Shown here one piece after another: positions 44,153-53,917 of a stretch of 64,000 bases of DNA. Under the pieces are notes generated by a model. It did not search any database, was not told the origin of the DNA, and saw nothing but the letters and a program-made list of their open reading frames with translations. The position numbers were made by a program, and so were the translations under genes. How positions within the stretch are numbered: position 1 is the stretch's first letter; every line of letters starts with the position of its first letter. The stretch is from Lachnospiraceae oral taxon 107 str. F0167 (lineage in GTDB: Bacteria; Bacillota; Clostridia; Lachnospirales; Lachnospiraceae): assembly GCA_000209465.1 (NCBI GenBank), contig GL890584.1:1-64000 (forward strand), given 5' to 3'.

Positions 44153-46795
44153 TCAGTCGGATAATCTTTCAAGCTGCTCTCTTACCTGTGAAAGCATTTG
44201 CTCATAATTTTCCAGTTTCTTTTTTTCTTCATCAATCTTTGCCTGTGGAGCCTTGCTTACAAATTTTTCATTTGAGAGCATCCCCTTTGACCTTGCAACT
44301 TCGCCTATAAGTTTCTTTTCTTCTTTTTGCAGTCTTTCCACTTCCTTTTTGATATCTACAAGCTCTCTTAAAGGCAGACAGATGGATGCATTAGGTATTG
44401 CAACTCTTACCGAATCCTTTTCAACAGTACCGTCATCCGAATCAATTATCAGCTTATCAAGTCCTGCCAATTGCTTAAAGAAATCTCCGGCACTCTCAAA
44501 TGTATCCCTTATTTTTTCATCCTCACTTACCACAATGCCCTTTGCCTTATGTGAAGGCGGAACATTCATAGAAGCTCTTACATTTCTGACAGCTCTTACA
44601 GCCTCCTTTATAAGTTCGGCCTTATTTTCATCATCCTCAAATTCATATTCGGAATTTTCTACAGGCCATGGCTCAATCATAACAGTCTTTGCATCTTCAT
44701 TTATTGTGCAATATATTTCCTCCGTAATAAACGGCATAAAGGGATGTAAAAGCTTTAATATAATATTTAAAACATATGTAAGTACGGAAAGTGCGGTATC
44801 TCTGCTCTCATCCTCTTTATTCCAGAGTCTTACCTTTACCATCTCGATATACCAGTCGCAGAATTCCTCCCATGCAAAATCATATATCTTTGCAAGTGCA
44901 ATACCAAGCTCATATTTATCAAGATTTGTTGTAACTTCCTTTACAAGTCTGTTTGACTTTGAAAGTATCCATTTATCTGAAATCATAAGTTTTGAGCTGT
45001 CTATAGCCTCAGGCTTTGACTCTCCGATATTCATCATAATAAGTCTGGCGGCATTCCATATTTTATTGGCAAAGTTTCTGGCGCTTTCCACTCTCTCATA
45101 ATAGAATCTCATATCATTTCCCGGTGCATTTCCGGTCATTAACATCATTCTTAGAGCATCAGCACCATATTTATCTATCACCTCAAGCGGATCAATACCG
45201 TTTCCAAGGGATTTACTCATTTTTCTTCCCTCGGAATCCCTTACAAGTCCATGTATAAGTACTGTATGGAATGGTGTTTTTCCGGTTTGCTCATATCCTG
45301 AGAATACCATTCTGACTACCCAGAAGAATATGATATCATATCCTGTCACAAGAACATCTGTAGGATAAAAATAATCCATTTCCTCGGTATTATCAGGCCA
45401 TCCAAGTGTGGAGAAAGGCCAAAGCGCCGAGGAGAACCATGTATCAAGCGTATCCTCATCCTGTACAAGCTCATTACATCCGCATTTTGGGCAGCAATCA
45501 GGCTTTTGTCTTGCTACAACCAACTCAGCACATTTTGAACAGGTATAGGCAGGTATCTGATGTCCCCACCAAAGCTGTCTGGAAATACACCAGTCTCTTA
45601 TATTCTCAAGCCAGTGCAAATATGTCTTTGCATAGCTCTCAGGTACAAACTTAAGCTCACCTGTTTCTATCGCCTTTATGGCTGGCTTTGCCATCTCATT
45701 CATTGAAACAAACCACTGCGGCTTTATAAGCGGCTCAACTACAGTCTTACATCTGTCATGTCTGCCCACATTGTGGCTGTGAGGCACTACCTTTACCAGC
45801 AATCCCTCTTCTTCCAGATCCTTAACTATAAGCTTTCTTGCCTCATATCTGTCAAGTCCGTCATACTTACTTCCCGGCATATCAATAGTTGCATCATCGT
45901 GCATTATATTAATCTCACCAAGATTATGTCTTTTACCTACCTCAAAATCATTAGGATCATGTGCAGGTGTTATCTTTACACAGCCTGTTCCAAACTCCTT
46001 ATCAACATATTCATCTGCAACTACAGGTATCTCTCTTCCTACCAATGGCAAAATAAGTTTTTTACCTATAATATCCTTATATCTTTCATCAAGCGGGTTA
46101 ACAGCAACCGCAGTATCTCCCAAAAGAGTCTCAGGTCTTGTTGTGGCAATTTCAACAAACTTTCCTTCTTCTCCCGCAACAGGATACTTTATATGCCAGA
46201 AATTGCCGTCCATCTCTATATGCTCCACCTCGGCATCCGAAATAGATGTCTTACATACAGGACACCAGTTTATTATCCTGTTTCCCTTATAGATATATCC
46301 CTTCTCATATAATCTTACAAAGACCTCTTTTACAGCCTTTTGCCCATGCTCATCCATGGTAAATCTTTCTCTGTCCCAGTCAGCGGATGAACCCAGTCTT
46401 TGAAGCTGATTTATTATTCTTGTTCCATAGTCATTTTTCCAATCCCATGCCTCTTTTAAAAATCCCTCTCTTCCAAGTTCATGCTTATCCTTGCCCTCAG
46501 CCTTCAGTTTTTCTATAACCTTTACCTCTGTAGCTATAGCCGCATGGTCTGTTCCCGGCTGCCAAAGCGCCTCATATCCTGCCATTCTCTTATATCTTAT
46601 AAGTATATCCTGCATAGTATTGTCAAGAGCATGCCCCATATGCAATTGCCCTGTAATATTTGGCGGAGGCATTATAATGGTAAAAGGCTTTTTATCCTTA
46701 TTTACCTTTGCCTGAAAGTATTTCTCCTCCAACCATTTTTTATATATCCTGCCCTCAATTTTTTCGGGGCTGTATGTCTTTTCCAATTCCTTCAT
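44153..46795 (-). CDS. valS: Valyl-tRNA synthetase
   Basis: Class I synthetase for tRNA-Val, 880 residues. HIGH motif PPPNITGQLHMGHALDNT near 41-58; editing domain with TTRPETLLGDTAVAV near 216; zinc-binding CSKCAELV and CCPKCGC near 423-445; KMSKS loop GRKMSKSLGN near 524. The C-terminal coiled coil (about 815-875, VKKEVERLQKEEKKLIGE-like) contacts tRNA. It is preceded at 12 bp by the TPR gene, so there is no room for a T-box leader, and regulation must act on the whole operon. Confidence 0.98.
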   Translation of the reverse strand: MKELEKTYSPEKIEGRIYKKWLEEKYFQAKVNKDKKPFTIIMPPPNITGQLHMGHALDNTMQDILIRYKRMAGYEALWQPGTDHAAIATEVKVIEKLKAEGKDKHELGREGFLKEAWDWKNDYGTRIINQLQRLGSSADWDRERFTMDEHGQKAVKEVFVRLYEKGYIYKGNRIINWCPVCKTSISDAEVEHIEMDGNFWHIKYPVAGEEGKFVEIATTRPETLLGDTAVAVNPLDERYKDIIGKKLILPLVGREIPVVADEYVDKEFGTGCVKITPAHDPNDFEVGKRHNLGEINIMHDDATIDMPGSKYDGLDRYEARKLIVKDLEEEGLLVKVVPHSHNVGRHDRCKTVVEPLIKPQWFVSMNEMAKPAIKAIETGELKFVPESYAKTYLHWLENIRDWCISRQLWWGHQIPAYTCSKCAELVVARQKPDCCPKCGCNELVQDEDTLDTWFSSALWPFSTLGWPDNTEEMDYFYPTDVLVTGYDIIFFWVVRMVFSGYEQTGKTPFHTVLIHGLVRDSEGRKMSKSLGNGIDPLEVIDKYGADALRMMLMTGNAPGNDMRFYYERVESARNFANKIWNAARLIMMNIGESKPEAIDSSKLMISDKWILSKSNRLVKEVTTNLDKYELGIALAKIYDFAWEEFCDWYIEMVKVRLWNKEDESRDTALSVLTYVLNIILKLLHPFMPFITEEIYCTINEDAKTVMIEPWPVENSEYEFEDDENKAELIKEAVRAVRNVRASMNVPPSHKAKGIVVSEDEKIRDTFESAGDFFKQLAGLDKLIIDSDDGTVEKDSVRVAIPNASICLPLRELVDIKKEVERLQKEEKKLIGEVARSKGMLSNEKFVSKAPQAKIDEEKKKLENYEQMLSQVREQLERLSD

Positions 46796-46806
46796 ACTTA
46801 CCTGCC

Positions 46807-47622
46807 TTACATCATATTTCTATAATCAGTTTTTAAACCGGTGATATATTCACCTATAAGCTTTTTCTTTTTATCTGTATCCTCCACCATAAAGATGGAC
46901 TCTATATTTTTAACTCTTTCACTCTCACTTATACCGTCTACAGCTATATCAAAGGCTTTGCCCGCCTCCGAAAGCATTTCCGGTTTAAGCATTCCCGACA
47001 TATCGTCTTTTTTCATTTTATCCGAAGGATCAAATATTCTTTTAAGGAAATACAATTCCGTTAAAATATGTTCATTATTTGTAAGTTCATAAGACTTTTT
47101 AAGAGCCTCATAGGCTTCCTCATACAAAAAAAGATTTGCATATACCACCCCAAGATTGTGATACACACTGCCTATAAAGCTATTGTCAGCCTTCTTTTCC
47201 ATACCGAGTATTTCCAGATAATATTTCTTTGCCGGATCATATTTCCCTATATAAAACATATAATCGGCTCTCTGCTTTCCCACTTCCCAAACCGCCATTT
47301 TTTTAAGCTTTCCTACGGTATTTCTAAAAGTTATAGATTCGGCATTATTATATAAATCACATGAATCAATGATATATACTAAAATATCCTCATCATCCAC
47401 TCCGTTTGATTTCTTTTTACTTAAATTATCCGCTAAATTCTCCAAATTTAACTCATTCCTGATAAAATCAAATAGAGTATCACTGACAATTCCCTCTGTA
47501 ACTAAAATGGGATTTTCAAAAATTATATAGCACAGCTCTTCATAACTGTATATATCCAGAGATAAAACATCTATATGAAAAGGATTTTTTGCCTTCACCG
47601 GTTCACATAAAATCAATCCCAT
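46807..47622 (-). CDS. TPR-like protein of the DUF5716/DUF5717 cluster
   Basis: Cytoplasmic 271-residue protein without signal peptide or membrane segment. The N-terminal half (HIDVLSLDIYSYEELCYIIF, then a helical region to about 125) is not recognised. Residues about 125-195 form two or three TPR-like helical hairpins (YMFYIGKYDPAKKYYLEILG, SVYHNLGVVYANLFLYEEAY). A GAGGTAAG site precedes the ATG, and the gene overlaps the DUF5716-like gene by 10 nt, implying coupled synthesis. It probably belongs to the same complex as its two upstream neighbours. Confidence 0.75.
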   Translation of the reverse strand: MGLILCEPVKAKNPFHIDVLSLDIYSYEELCYIIFENPILVTEGIVSDTLFDFIRNELNLENLADNLSKKKSNGVDDEDILVYIIDSCDLYNNAESITFRNTVGKLKKMAVWEVGKQRADYMFYIGKYDPAKKYYLEILGMEKKADNSFIGSVYHNLGVVYANLFLYEEAYEALKKSYELTNNEHILTELYFLKRIFDPSDKMKKDDMSGMLKPEMLSEAGKAFDIAVDGISESERVKNIESIFMVEDTDKKKKLIGEYITGLKTDYRNMM

Positions 47623-48842
47623 AAACTTACCTCAATACTTCTACTTACATCCATAGCCGGATACATATCACCAAATCCGGCATCCGATATCTCCAAATTC
47701 ATCGTCTTATTGCTCAAAAAATTTGTTTTAAAACAAATTCTTCTGGTTTTTACCGGTCTCTTAGGTAAAAAATCCAGTGAAACAGGGATGATTTTTTTAT
47801 GCTTTCCGTCCACACTCACCACATGTATCTCTATCATCTCACTTTCATCCGGTATCAATAAAAGCTCTGTGCCCGGATCATCCCAAAAGTCCCCGACCTT
47901 ACCAAGATAAACCTTACAACTTTTACCCTTGCTCTCCACATTTATAAATACATCCGATTTTAATCTTCCCTCGCAAGTAGCCGTTATATTATATATATTA
48001 CCGCCACTTGCAAGGTCCACACCCTTAAATGCGGCACCCTTTGCAAAAATATTTGTATCCAGATACACTCTGCCTCTGGAGCATAAAAACCCTATAAATC
48101 CGTCTGCCCACTCATGCTGAGAGAAAGCCTGACCTGTAAGGAAAATCGATGAAAACTTCTTTTTATCCATAACCTTTTCCGCAACCGAGGTCAAAATCTT
48201 ATCTGCCAGTTTGGCACCTGAGGGATTATTCAGTATCTGCAAATTAAATGCCTCATCCATTGTTTCCGATTCCGCACTTACAAGCAGTTTTCTTGAATTT
48301 CTGTTTACCAGCATCTCATAATATGTAAGACTGACATCAGATAACTCAAACATACCCACTTTATTATTCCAAATATCCTTTTTTAATGAAAGCACAAAAT
48401 AAATAAAGCTTTCTTCCTTACTTATGACATGTATATGGTTTGGCTGATATCCAAGACCTACAAATGCCCCTCTGATATCTTTTACTATATCCTCATCCAA
48501 ACCCGTTATAGCTACCACTACTTCCTCAGGTTTTTCCTTATACAGTTTTTCCATACCGACATTTATTATCTCTCTAAAGTAGATTTTTAAAATATCCACT
48601 CCCTTGTATTTTATGCCGTCAATGGTTGCCACACCGTCTTTTCTTGTCAATTTTAATAATTTATCAGTGATTATCCCTTTTCCATCCAGTGCAAAGGCAT
48701 AGGCATCTTCTCCTACCACCCAGGCATCCTCACCTTTTTTTTTACTTACTACGGTAGGGAATGTTATCGCCTCTTCATCAGGATAAAATATAAGACCTGT
48801 ACTTGTATCCGATAAATCTATTCCAAGTACCTTTGGATTCAT
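47613..48842 (-). CDS. Actin/Hsp70-fold ATPase-like protein (DUF5716-like)
   Basis: Cytoplasmic protein of 409 residues with an ASKHA/Hsp70-like layout. The N-terminus KVLGIDLSDTSTGLIFYP resembles a phosphate-1 loop. VVVAITGLDEDIVKDIRGAF near 105-125 resembles the connecting region, and SSIFLTGQAF near 230 resembles the adenosine-side motif. A C-terminal beta-rich domain (from about 285) is like the substrate domain of DnaK in position. I recall such proteins as DUF5716 in Lachnospiraceae; that is from memory. The ATG at 48842 has GGGAG upstream; an ATG four codons earlier has no good site. Function unknown. Confidence 0.7.
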   Translation of the reverse strand: MNPKVLGIDLSDTSTGLIFYPDEEAITFPTVVSKKKGEDAWVVGEDAYAFALDGKGIITDKLLKLTRKDGVATIDGIKYKGVDILKIYFREIINVGMEKLYKEKPEEVVVAITGLDEDIVKDIRGAFVGLGYQPNHIHVISKEESFIYFVLSLKKDIWNNKVGMFELSDVSLTYYEMLVNRNSRKLLVSAESETMDEAFNLQILNNPSGAKLADKILTSVAEKVMDKKKFSSIFLTGQAFSQHEWADGFIGFLCSRGRVYLDTNIFAKGAAFKGVDLASGGNIYNITATCEGRLKSDVFINVESKGKSCKVYLGKVGDFWDDPGTELLLIPDESEMIEIHVVSVDGKHKKIIPVSLDFLPKRPVKTRRICFKTNFLSNKTMNLEISDAGFGDMYPAMDVSRSIEVSLWD

Positions 48843-48902
48843 CGTTTCTCCCATTTTAGATATATATCAAATGCAAATAAATTTGCATTCCTTTCATATT
48901 TT

Positions 48903-51900
48903 TTATATCAGTGTAAATAAATTATCCACCAACTCATCTTTATATACAAATGCTCTCAGTTTCTCTTTTATTTCCTCATCTTTTCCTTCAGGCAATTCCT
49001 CCATATCATTTATAAGAATAAACCTGCTTTCACCTGCATTCTCCTCTTTGGTAAACTGAACACAGTCGGACACCGACACTTTTTGCTCACCATCCGTATT
49101 TTCAATGATTTGATATTCCCAAATCTCATCTGCAAAGATTTTTTTATATTTTACAAAGATATTTTTATAAACATTTAAAAACTCTTCCTCTTCATACTCC
49201 TCATTTAAAGGAAATATTCTTGACTTTAATATAATAGAATCCGTCTCCGCCTTATATTCCACAAAGGTGGATTCGAGTATCTCTCTGTCTATGGAAACAA
49301 ATCTTGCCAATGCTTTAAAATAAGAAAATACCATTCCCATATCACAAAGATTTTTTACAATAAGCTCACACAGCCTTGTCTGCTTAAAATTAAGCTTATC
49401 TCTTTTAGAATAATACTTTGATAATGCCAGCATATAGATATTCGGAAATTCCTTCATATCATCCACATCACTGAGTCCGTCCTCAAGATATTCAAATACA
49501 TCATCTTCCACTGTTTCATCATTCATAAAGAATAAATCACTCTTTATTGTAAAATATGCTCTGATAATAATATCCGTAACTCTTTTTCTCTCCGTATAAA
49601 TACTGAAAGCCTCATCAAGATTCTGTGTTTGATTTGAAAAAAGCATTTGTATTAAGATTCTTTCCTCCAAATCATAGGTTTCAACATTCTTTTCAACACA
49701 TGTTTTCAAACAATCAAACATATCCTCTGTCTTGCCGTTGTACACCCTTGCAAGGAATTCCAAAGTTTTATCGCTAAACTTACCTTCTTTATATAAATAA
49801 AAAGAAATTGCAGTCAATATCTTGTTTTGCTTAAACTCCTCATCATCAATAGCTTTGGAAACAAGTCTGAGTAAATCATCTTTTTGAATATGCTCAATGC
49901 CGAATGACTTTATTATATTTATCGCTTCCTTTATATTTCCTGTATTCATAAGTGTATCGCAATACATAAAAATATCATCCTCATCAGGATTTATCTCACC
50001 TGTTTTACTCAGAAGCTTAAAGTTTACCTCTCCGTCATGTAATGAAGCCTTCCAAAAGTATTCTATAAGCTTTGATAAAAGTTTATTTTTAAACCTGTAA
50101 TCAATATCTATTTCATCCAATATACTCTCTATCAAGCTTACATCTCTGTCATCTATCTCTTCTCCTGCAGCAATCTTGCCAAGCATTTCCAGTCTGTACA
50201 TATCATGATTATCTATTATCTCATATGATCTTTCCACAAGATTTTGCATATGGAATATCTTATCGACAATCATATTTTTAGAATAATACCTGTTTCCCTC
50301 ACCATCCTCTATAAGAATTATTGCATTCTCCGAATAGAGTGCCACAAAGGATTTTTTTTCCACCAGTTCATATCTTTTTTCACCGTTTAACTCCGGATAT
50401 ACTACAATAATAGATACCGCTCCATTATCAGGAACATAAATCTCATAGGAATTCATCAAAAACGGAATAATCTTTGCGAGTCTCTCATCTATATCATCCT
50501 CTTCAAGGATTCCCGAATATATATTTATCAAATGATCATCCATCTTTAATTTCATTGCATTATCAATTGTAAATATCTTTATTCTCTTAATAAACTCTCT
50601 ATAAATCTCACTGTTATGAGGATAAAATTCCACTATATTTTCAAATATTTTTACTTTGAAATCATCCGCCATTGAATTTATTCTTTCAAAATATTTTAAA
50701 ACCGGCTCAGGCATGGGCAGATCATATTTTTCAGGAATGGAATAAATAAAATGTTCATATAGCCCGTCAATCACTATTCCCTTTTCAATACATCTTTCAT
50801 ACCATTCATTTACAAATCTCTTTTTTACTTTACCGTTTATAAATATCTCACATATATCGGAAAGTAATTCATTACTTGGCAATGCATTATATATTGAAAG
50901 TAAAATATTTAGTATTGCACCGTTTATTTTCTTGGTTTCTCTCACTACAGACAGGATTTTCCCCGATAAACTGATTGATATAAGATTATTTCTTATACCG
51001 AAGCTTAATGCCAGGACCTCAAATCTGCCGCATACTGTAAGCAACTGTGGATTTTTGCAAAGTAATCTTGCATACTCCATCATTAAAATCTTTGATCTGT
51101 CACCAAGTTCAAATGCTCTCTTTAAAAATTTCTGTTTTTCACCCGGATTCCCGGCAAGACTCTCATCCAAGTTTAATACTAAAACAAGTTCAATCACCGA
51201 ATGATACTTCTTATAAAGATCTTTTACAAGCTTTGTCAAATCCCTTATCTTTTCAGCATCCGGATACATATAGGTATCAAGATACTCCATAAACAGATAT
51301 TCATCCCTTAATTCATGTCTGTTTTCTTTTACCTTTATATCGATACTGTTCACTATGGATTTTGCCGCAGCCTTATCTCCTTGCAGTAAATATATTTCAG
51401 CCTTTAATAATTTTACTAAAAAGCTTCTGTAGGTACTCACCGATAATCTGTCAAGTACAGCCAGCATCTTAAATATGATCTCATTTTTTTGAACCTTGTC
51501 ATTACTCAGTTCATATTCAATTCTTAACTTTATATAGCTGATCCACTGCTTTCTTTCAAAAATCCTCGCCTCTCTTTGGTATTCCTTTTCAAGATTTTTA
51601 TTTATTATGATTTCCAGATGCTTTTCATTTAATCCGCTTTTAAACCTGATTCCTGCAATATTCTTTCTGTTTTCCAATAAATCGGGATCAATGCCAAACT
51701 CAAACTCATATACATTATCTATAAAATCCTCGTTTTTTATCTTATCGGTTTTTAATTTAATAAACGGAGCATTTGAATAAACATCTATATCTAAAAGCCC
51801 CCAATTTTCTTTATATATCTTTACAATACAGCTTCTTTCTTCTTCAATTGCAGATATATTTATCTCATCCGATTCAAGCTGAAAACCTACAGCCTCTTTA

Positions 51901-52460
51901 TTGCCTGCCGCCTGTAAGAAATTTTCTAAATTTGATCTGAAATTGACTCCGTTACTTAGAGCTTCATAGATTTTTTGAAGTCTTAGATCCTTCATAAATC
52001 CGGCTTTTGTAAAATATTTGTACATAAAAATAGCCAATGCAATATTTATATCTTCCTTTGCAATGACCATAAAATCATCCACAGTCTTTAGTGATTCCAA
52101 AACCAGTATTTTATCAGTATTTTTTGTATAGAAAACATAGGGTATCTCTCTTTCTCCGGCATTTGTGACCAAATTTATACTACCCTCTATTTTTTCTTCC
52201 GCATTAAGATTTCCGGAATTTATCTCCAGTACAATTTTGTTCTTTATTCCGGCAAAATTTGATTCCAATATCCTTACTCTAATATTGTCAGAATATGCAA
52301 CACCCCTTAAAGGCACTTCATTTTCACTTCTTATTTCTATCTCAAAGCGAACGGATTCATCCACCTTTATAGGCATTTCTATATTACTTGGTTCACATAC
52401 CAATACAGGTAATTCTTCTTCTATAATACCCTTTGCCAAACGATTGATTCGCTCTCTCAT
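48903..52460 (-). CDS. Giant helical-repeat protein (DUF5717-like)
   Basis: Uncharacterised protein of 1185 residues with no signal peptide or membrane helix. After a short helix (1-15), residues about 20-110 look like an Ig-like beta domain (MPIKVDESVRFEIEIRSENE), and another beta segment lies near 200-290. The centre (about 300-700) is a long alpha-helical solenoid reminiscent of TPR. A small beta insertion (about 690-740, SIIVVYPELNGEKRYELVEK) precedes a second helical solenoid to about 1080. The C-terminal region (about 1085-1185) is mixed and acidic. It is first gene of the operon containing valS and folC. I match it from memory to DUF5717. Confidence 0.7.
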   Translation of the reverse strand: MRERINRLAKGIIEEELPVLVCEPSNIEMPIKVDESVRFEIEIRSENEVPLRGVAYSDNIRVRILESNFAGIKNKIVLEINSGNLNAEEKIEGSINLVTNAGEREIPYVFYTKNTDKILVLESLKTVDDFMVIAKEDINIALAIFMYKYFTKAGFMKDLRLQKIYEALSNGVNFRSNLENFLQAAGNKEAVGFQLESDEINISAIEEERSCIVKIYKENWGLLDIDVYSNAPFIKLKTDKIKNEDFIDNVYEFEFGIDPDLLENRKNIAGIRFKSGLNEKHLEIIINKNLEKEYQREARIFERKQWISYIKLRIEYELSNDKVQKNEIIFKMLAVLDRLSVSTYRSFLVKLLKAEIYLLQGDKAAAKSIVNSIDIKVKENRHELRDEYLFMEYLDTYMYPDAEKIRDLTKLVKDLYKKYHSVIELVLVLNLDESLAGNPGEKQKFLKRAFELGDRSKILMMEYARLLCKNPQLLTVCGRFEVLALSFGIRNNLISISLSGKILSVVRETKKINGAILNILLSIYNALPSNELLSDICEIFINGKVKKRFVNEWYERCIEKGIVIDGLYEHFIYSIPEKYDLPMPEPVLKYFERINSMADDFKVKIFENIVEFYPHNSEIYREFIKRIKIFTIDNAMKLKMDDHLINIYSGILEEDDIDERLAKIIPFLMNSYEIYVPDNGAVSIIVVYPELNGEKRYELVEKKSFVALYSENAIILIEDGEGNRYYSKNMIVDKIFHMQNLVERSYEIIDNHDMYRLEMLGKIAAGEEIDDRDVSLIESILDEIDIDYRFKNKLLSKLIEYFWKASLHDGEVNFKLLSKTGEINPDEDDIFMYCDTLMNTGNIKEAINIIKSFGIEHIQKDDLLRLVSKAIDDEEFKQNKILTAISFYLYKEGKFSDKTLEFLARVYNGKTEDMFDCLKTCVEKNVETYDLEERILIQMLFSNQTQNLDEAFSIYTERKRVTDIIIRAYFTIKSDLFFMNDETVEDDVFEYLEDGLSDVDDMKEFPNIYMLALSKYYSKRDKLNFKQTRLCELIVKNLCDMGMVFSYFKALARFVSIDREILESTFVEYKAETDSIILKSRIFPLNEEYEEEEFLNVYKNIFVKYKKIFADEIWEYQIIENTDGEQKVSVSDCVQFTKEENAGESRFILINDMEELPEGKDEEIKEKLRAFVYKDELVDNLFTLI

Positions 52461-52491
52461 CTATACACCTCTTCTATAAACCGTAACCTAC

Positions 52492-52500
52492 ATTTTAGCA
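52492..52500 (-). promoter_or_regulatory. Extended -10 promoter of the DUF5717-like operon
   Basis: Minus-strand TGC-TAAAAT is an extended -10 element about 32 bp upstream of the start codon. No good -35 box is visible. Confidence 0.4.
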
Positions 52501-52539
52501 TAAATAGCAATGAATTTCTATATCTAATCACAGGTTGAC

Positions 52540-52566
52540 AAAGCCCTAAAATAAATTACGGGCTTT
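52540..52566 (+). other. Terminator-like hairpin in the divergent region
   Basis: AAAGCCC (52540-52546) pairs with GGGCTTT (52560-52566), with an inner TAA/TTA extension, and is followed on the plus strand by ATATTTTAAT. No plus-strand gene lies upstream of it, so its role is unknown. Confidence 0.4.
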
Positions 52567-52592
52567 ATATTTTAATCCGTTCTCCATTTTGC

Positions 52593-52621
52593 TTTACAGA
52601 ATATCGCATTTGTTGTAAAAT
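52593..52621 (+). promoter_or_regulatory. Promoter of the DUF4364 gene
   Basis: Plus-strand TTTACA (52593-52598), 17-bp spacer, TAAAAT (52616-52621), about 27 bp before the start codon. Confidence 0.65.
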
Positions 52622-52648
52622 CTTGTATATTAAACAGGAGGTCCGATG

Positions 52649-53176
52649 ATGCTCTCAGAACCGATGACTTTATATAAATTAATGATACTTTATATGTTAA
52701 AGCAAGTGAAATTTCCACTTACCAATTCAAATATATCCGACTTTTTTGTCAGCAAGGAATATACCACATATTTTATAGTTCAACAGGCTCTTTCAGAACT
52801 TTTAGAATCAAATCTTCTCAGTGTGGAAAATATAAATAATAATTCAAGATATGAAATGACAAAGGAAGGCAAGGAGGCATTGTCATTTTTTGAAAAACAG
52901 ATTTCGTCGGCTATTATTACCGATATCAATGAATTTATACAAAAAAACAAATTCCGTATGAGAAATGAAGTTTCAACTACAGCCGAATACTATAAGCTGC
53001 CCGGAAATGATCTTATAGTACATTGCGAGGTGCTTGAAGGTAAGACACCGCTTATAAATATTGAAATAAACTCTCCCGATGAAGAACAGGCAAATATAAT
53101 GAAAAACAACTGGCGCTCATGCAGCCAGGATATATATCAATATATTATGAAAAGATTGCTTGGGGGCATGGACTAA
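52649..53176 (+). CDS. DUF4364 family protein, winged-helix regulator-like
   Basis: Small protein of 175 residues. The N-terminal half (about 5-85) looks like a PadR/winged-helix domain (TLYKLMILYMLKQVKFPLTN, and the wing MTKEGKEALSFFEKQI). The C-terminal half is a mixed alpha/beta domain with VHCEVLEGKTPLINIEIN. The family is widespread in clostridia and is uncharacterised. GGAGG fits the ATG at 52649 best (7 nt); the ATG at 52646 is too close. It is divergent from the DUF5717-like operon, so it is a candidate regulator of it, which is inference. Confidence 0.85.
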   Translation: MLSEPMTLYKLMILYMLKQVKFPLTNSNISDFFVSKEYTTYFIVQQALSELLESNLLSVENINNNSRYEMTKEGKEALSFFEKQISSAIITDINEFIQKNKFRMRNEVSTTAEYYKLPGNDLIVHCEVLEGKTPLINIEINSPDEEQANIMKNNWRSCSQDIYQYIMKRLLGGMD

Positions 53177-53200
53177 AAAAGGACACATAGTGTCCTTTTT
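53175..53200. terminator. Bidirectional terminator between the DUF4364 gene and livF
   Basis: AAAAAAGGACAC, 3-nt loop ATA, GTGTCCTTTTT. It overlaps the stop codons of both convergent genes and can end transcription in both directions. Confidence 0.9.
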
Positions 53201-53909
53201 ATTCGCCCAAATATGCCTTTTTTACACTGTCATCATTCATCAATGCCTTTGCATCACCGTCAAGTACTATATTTCCGGTTTCAAGTACATATGCTCTGTC
53301 GGCAATACCGAGTGCTTTTTTTGCATTCTGCTCCACCAATAATACAGTAGTTCCGCTATCATGAATCTCTCTTATAATATCAAATATTTCATTTACATAT
53401 AGCGGAGAAAGTCCCATAGACGGCTCATCCATAACTATAACTTTGGGATTACTCATAAGCGCTCTTCCCATCGCAAGCATCTGCTGCTCACCACCTGAGA
53501 GTGTACCTGCCACCTGCGATTTTCTTTCAAAAAGTCTTGGGAATCTCTTATATATTTTTTCAAGGCTCTCTTCAATTCCCGCTTTATCATTTCTGATATA
53601 TGCACCGAGTTTAAGATTTTCAATAACAGTCAAATCTCCGAAAACTCTTCTGCCTTCCGGTACATGTGCCATACCAAGCTTTACTATATCATGAGCCTTT
53701 GTCTTTGTTATATCCTTTCCGTCAAATTTAATACTTCCCTCTTTTGCCGCAAGGAGCCCTGTGACAGTGTGCAAAATAGAAGTTTTACCCGCACCGTTTG
53801 CACCTATAAGTGCTACGATTTCTCCCTTATTTACCGTGAAGCTTGCACCCTTTACAGCCTTTATCATACCATAGTTCACGACAAGATTTTTTACATTTAA
53901 TATTTCCAT
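53199..53909 (-). CDS. livF: Branched-chain amino acid ABC transporter ATPase LivF
   Basis: ATPase of 236 residues. Walker A GANGAGKTSIL near 36-46, signature LSGGEQQMLAMGRAL near 133, Walker B KVIVMDEPSMGL near 152-163, followed by H-loop VEQNAKKALG, where His is replaced by Gln-Asn as is typical for LivF. It pairs with LivG to power the LivHM permease. Last gene of the livJHMGF operon. Confidence 0.95.
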   Translation of the reverse strand: MEILNVKNLVVNYGMIKAVKGASFTVNKGEIVALIGANGAGKTSILHTVTGLLAAKEGSIKFDGKDITKTKAHDIVKLGMAHVPEGRRVFGDLTVIENLKLGAYIRNDKAGIEESLEKIYKRFPRLFERKSQVAGTLSGGEQQMLAMGRALMSNPKVIVMDEPSMGLSPLYVNEIFDIIREIHDSGTTVLLVEQNAKKALGIADRAYVLETGNIVLDGDAKALMNDDSVKKAYLGE

Positions 53910-53917
53910 CGTTCCTC

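Noticed and set aside
44253-45101. Long plus-strand open frame of 282 codons
   Set aside because: It lies wholly inside valS on the opposite strand, is Ser/Phe-rich as mirror frames are, and has no homologous motifs.
46796-46806. T-box leader for valS
   Set aside because: Only 11 bp separate valS from the previous gene.
52535-52563. TTGACA as a -35 box for the DUF4364 gene
   Set aside because: No -10 box lies at 16-18 bp (the sequence there is ACGGGC). The TTTACA-N17-TAAAAT pair further on fits.
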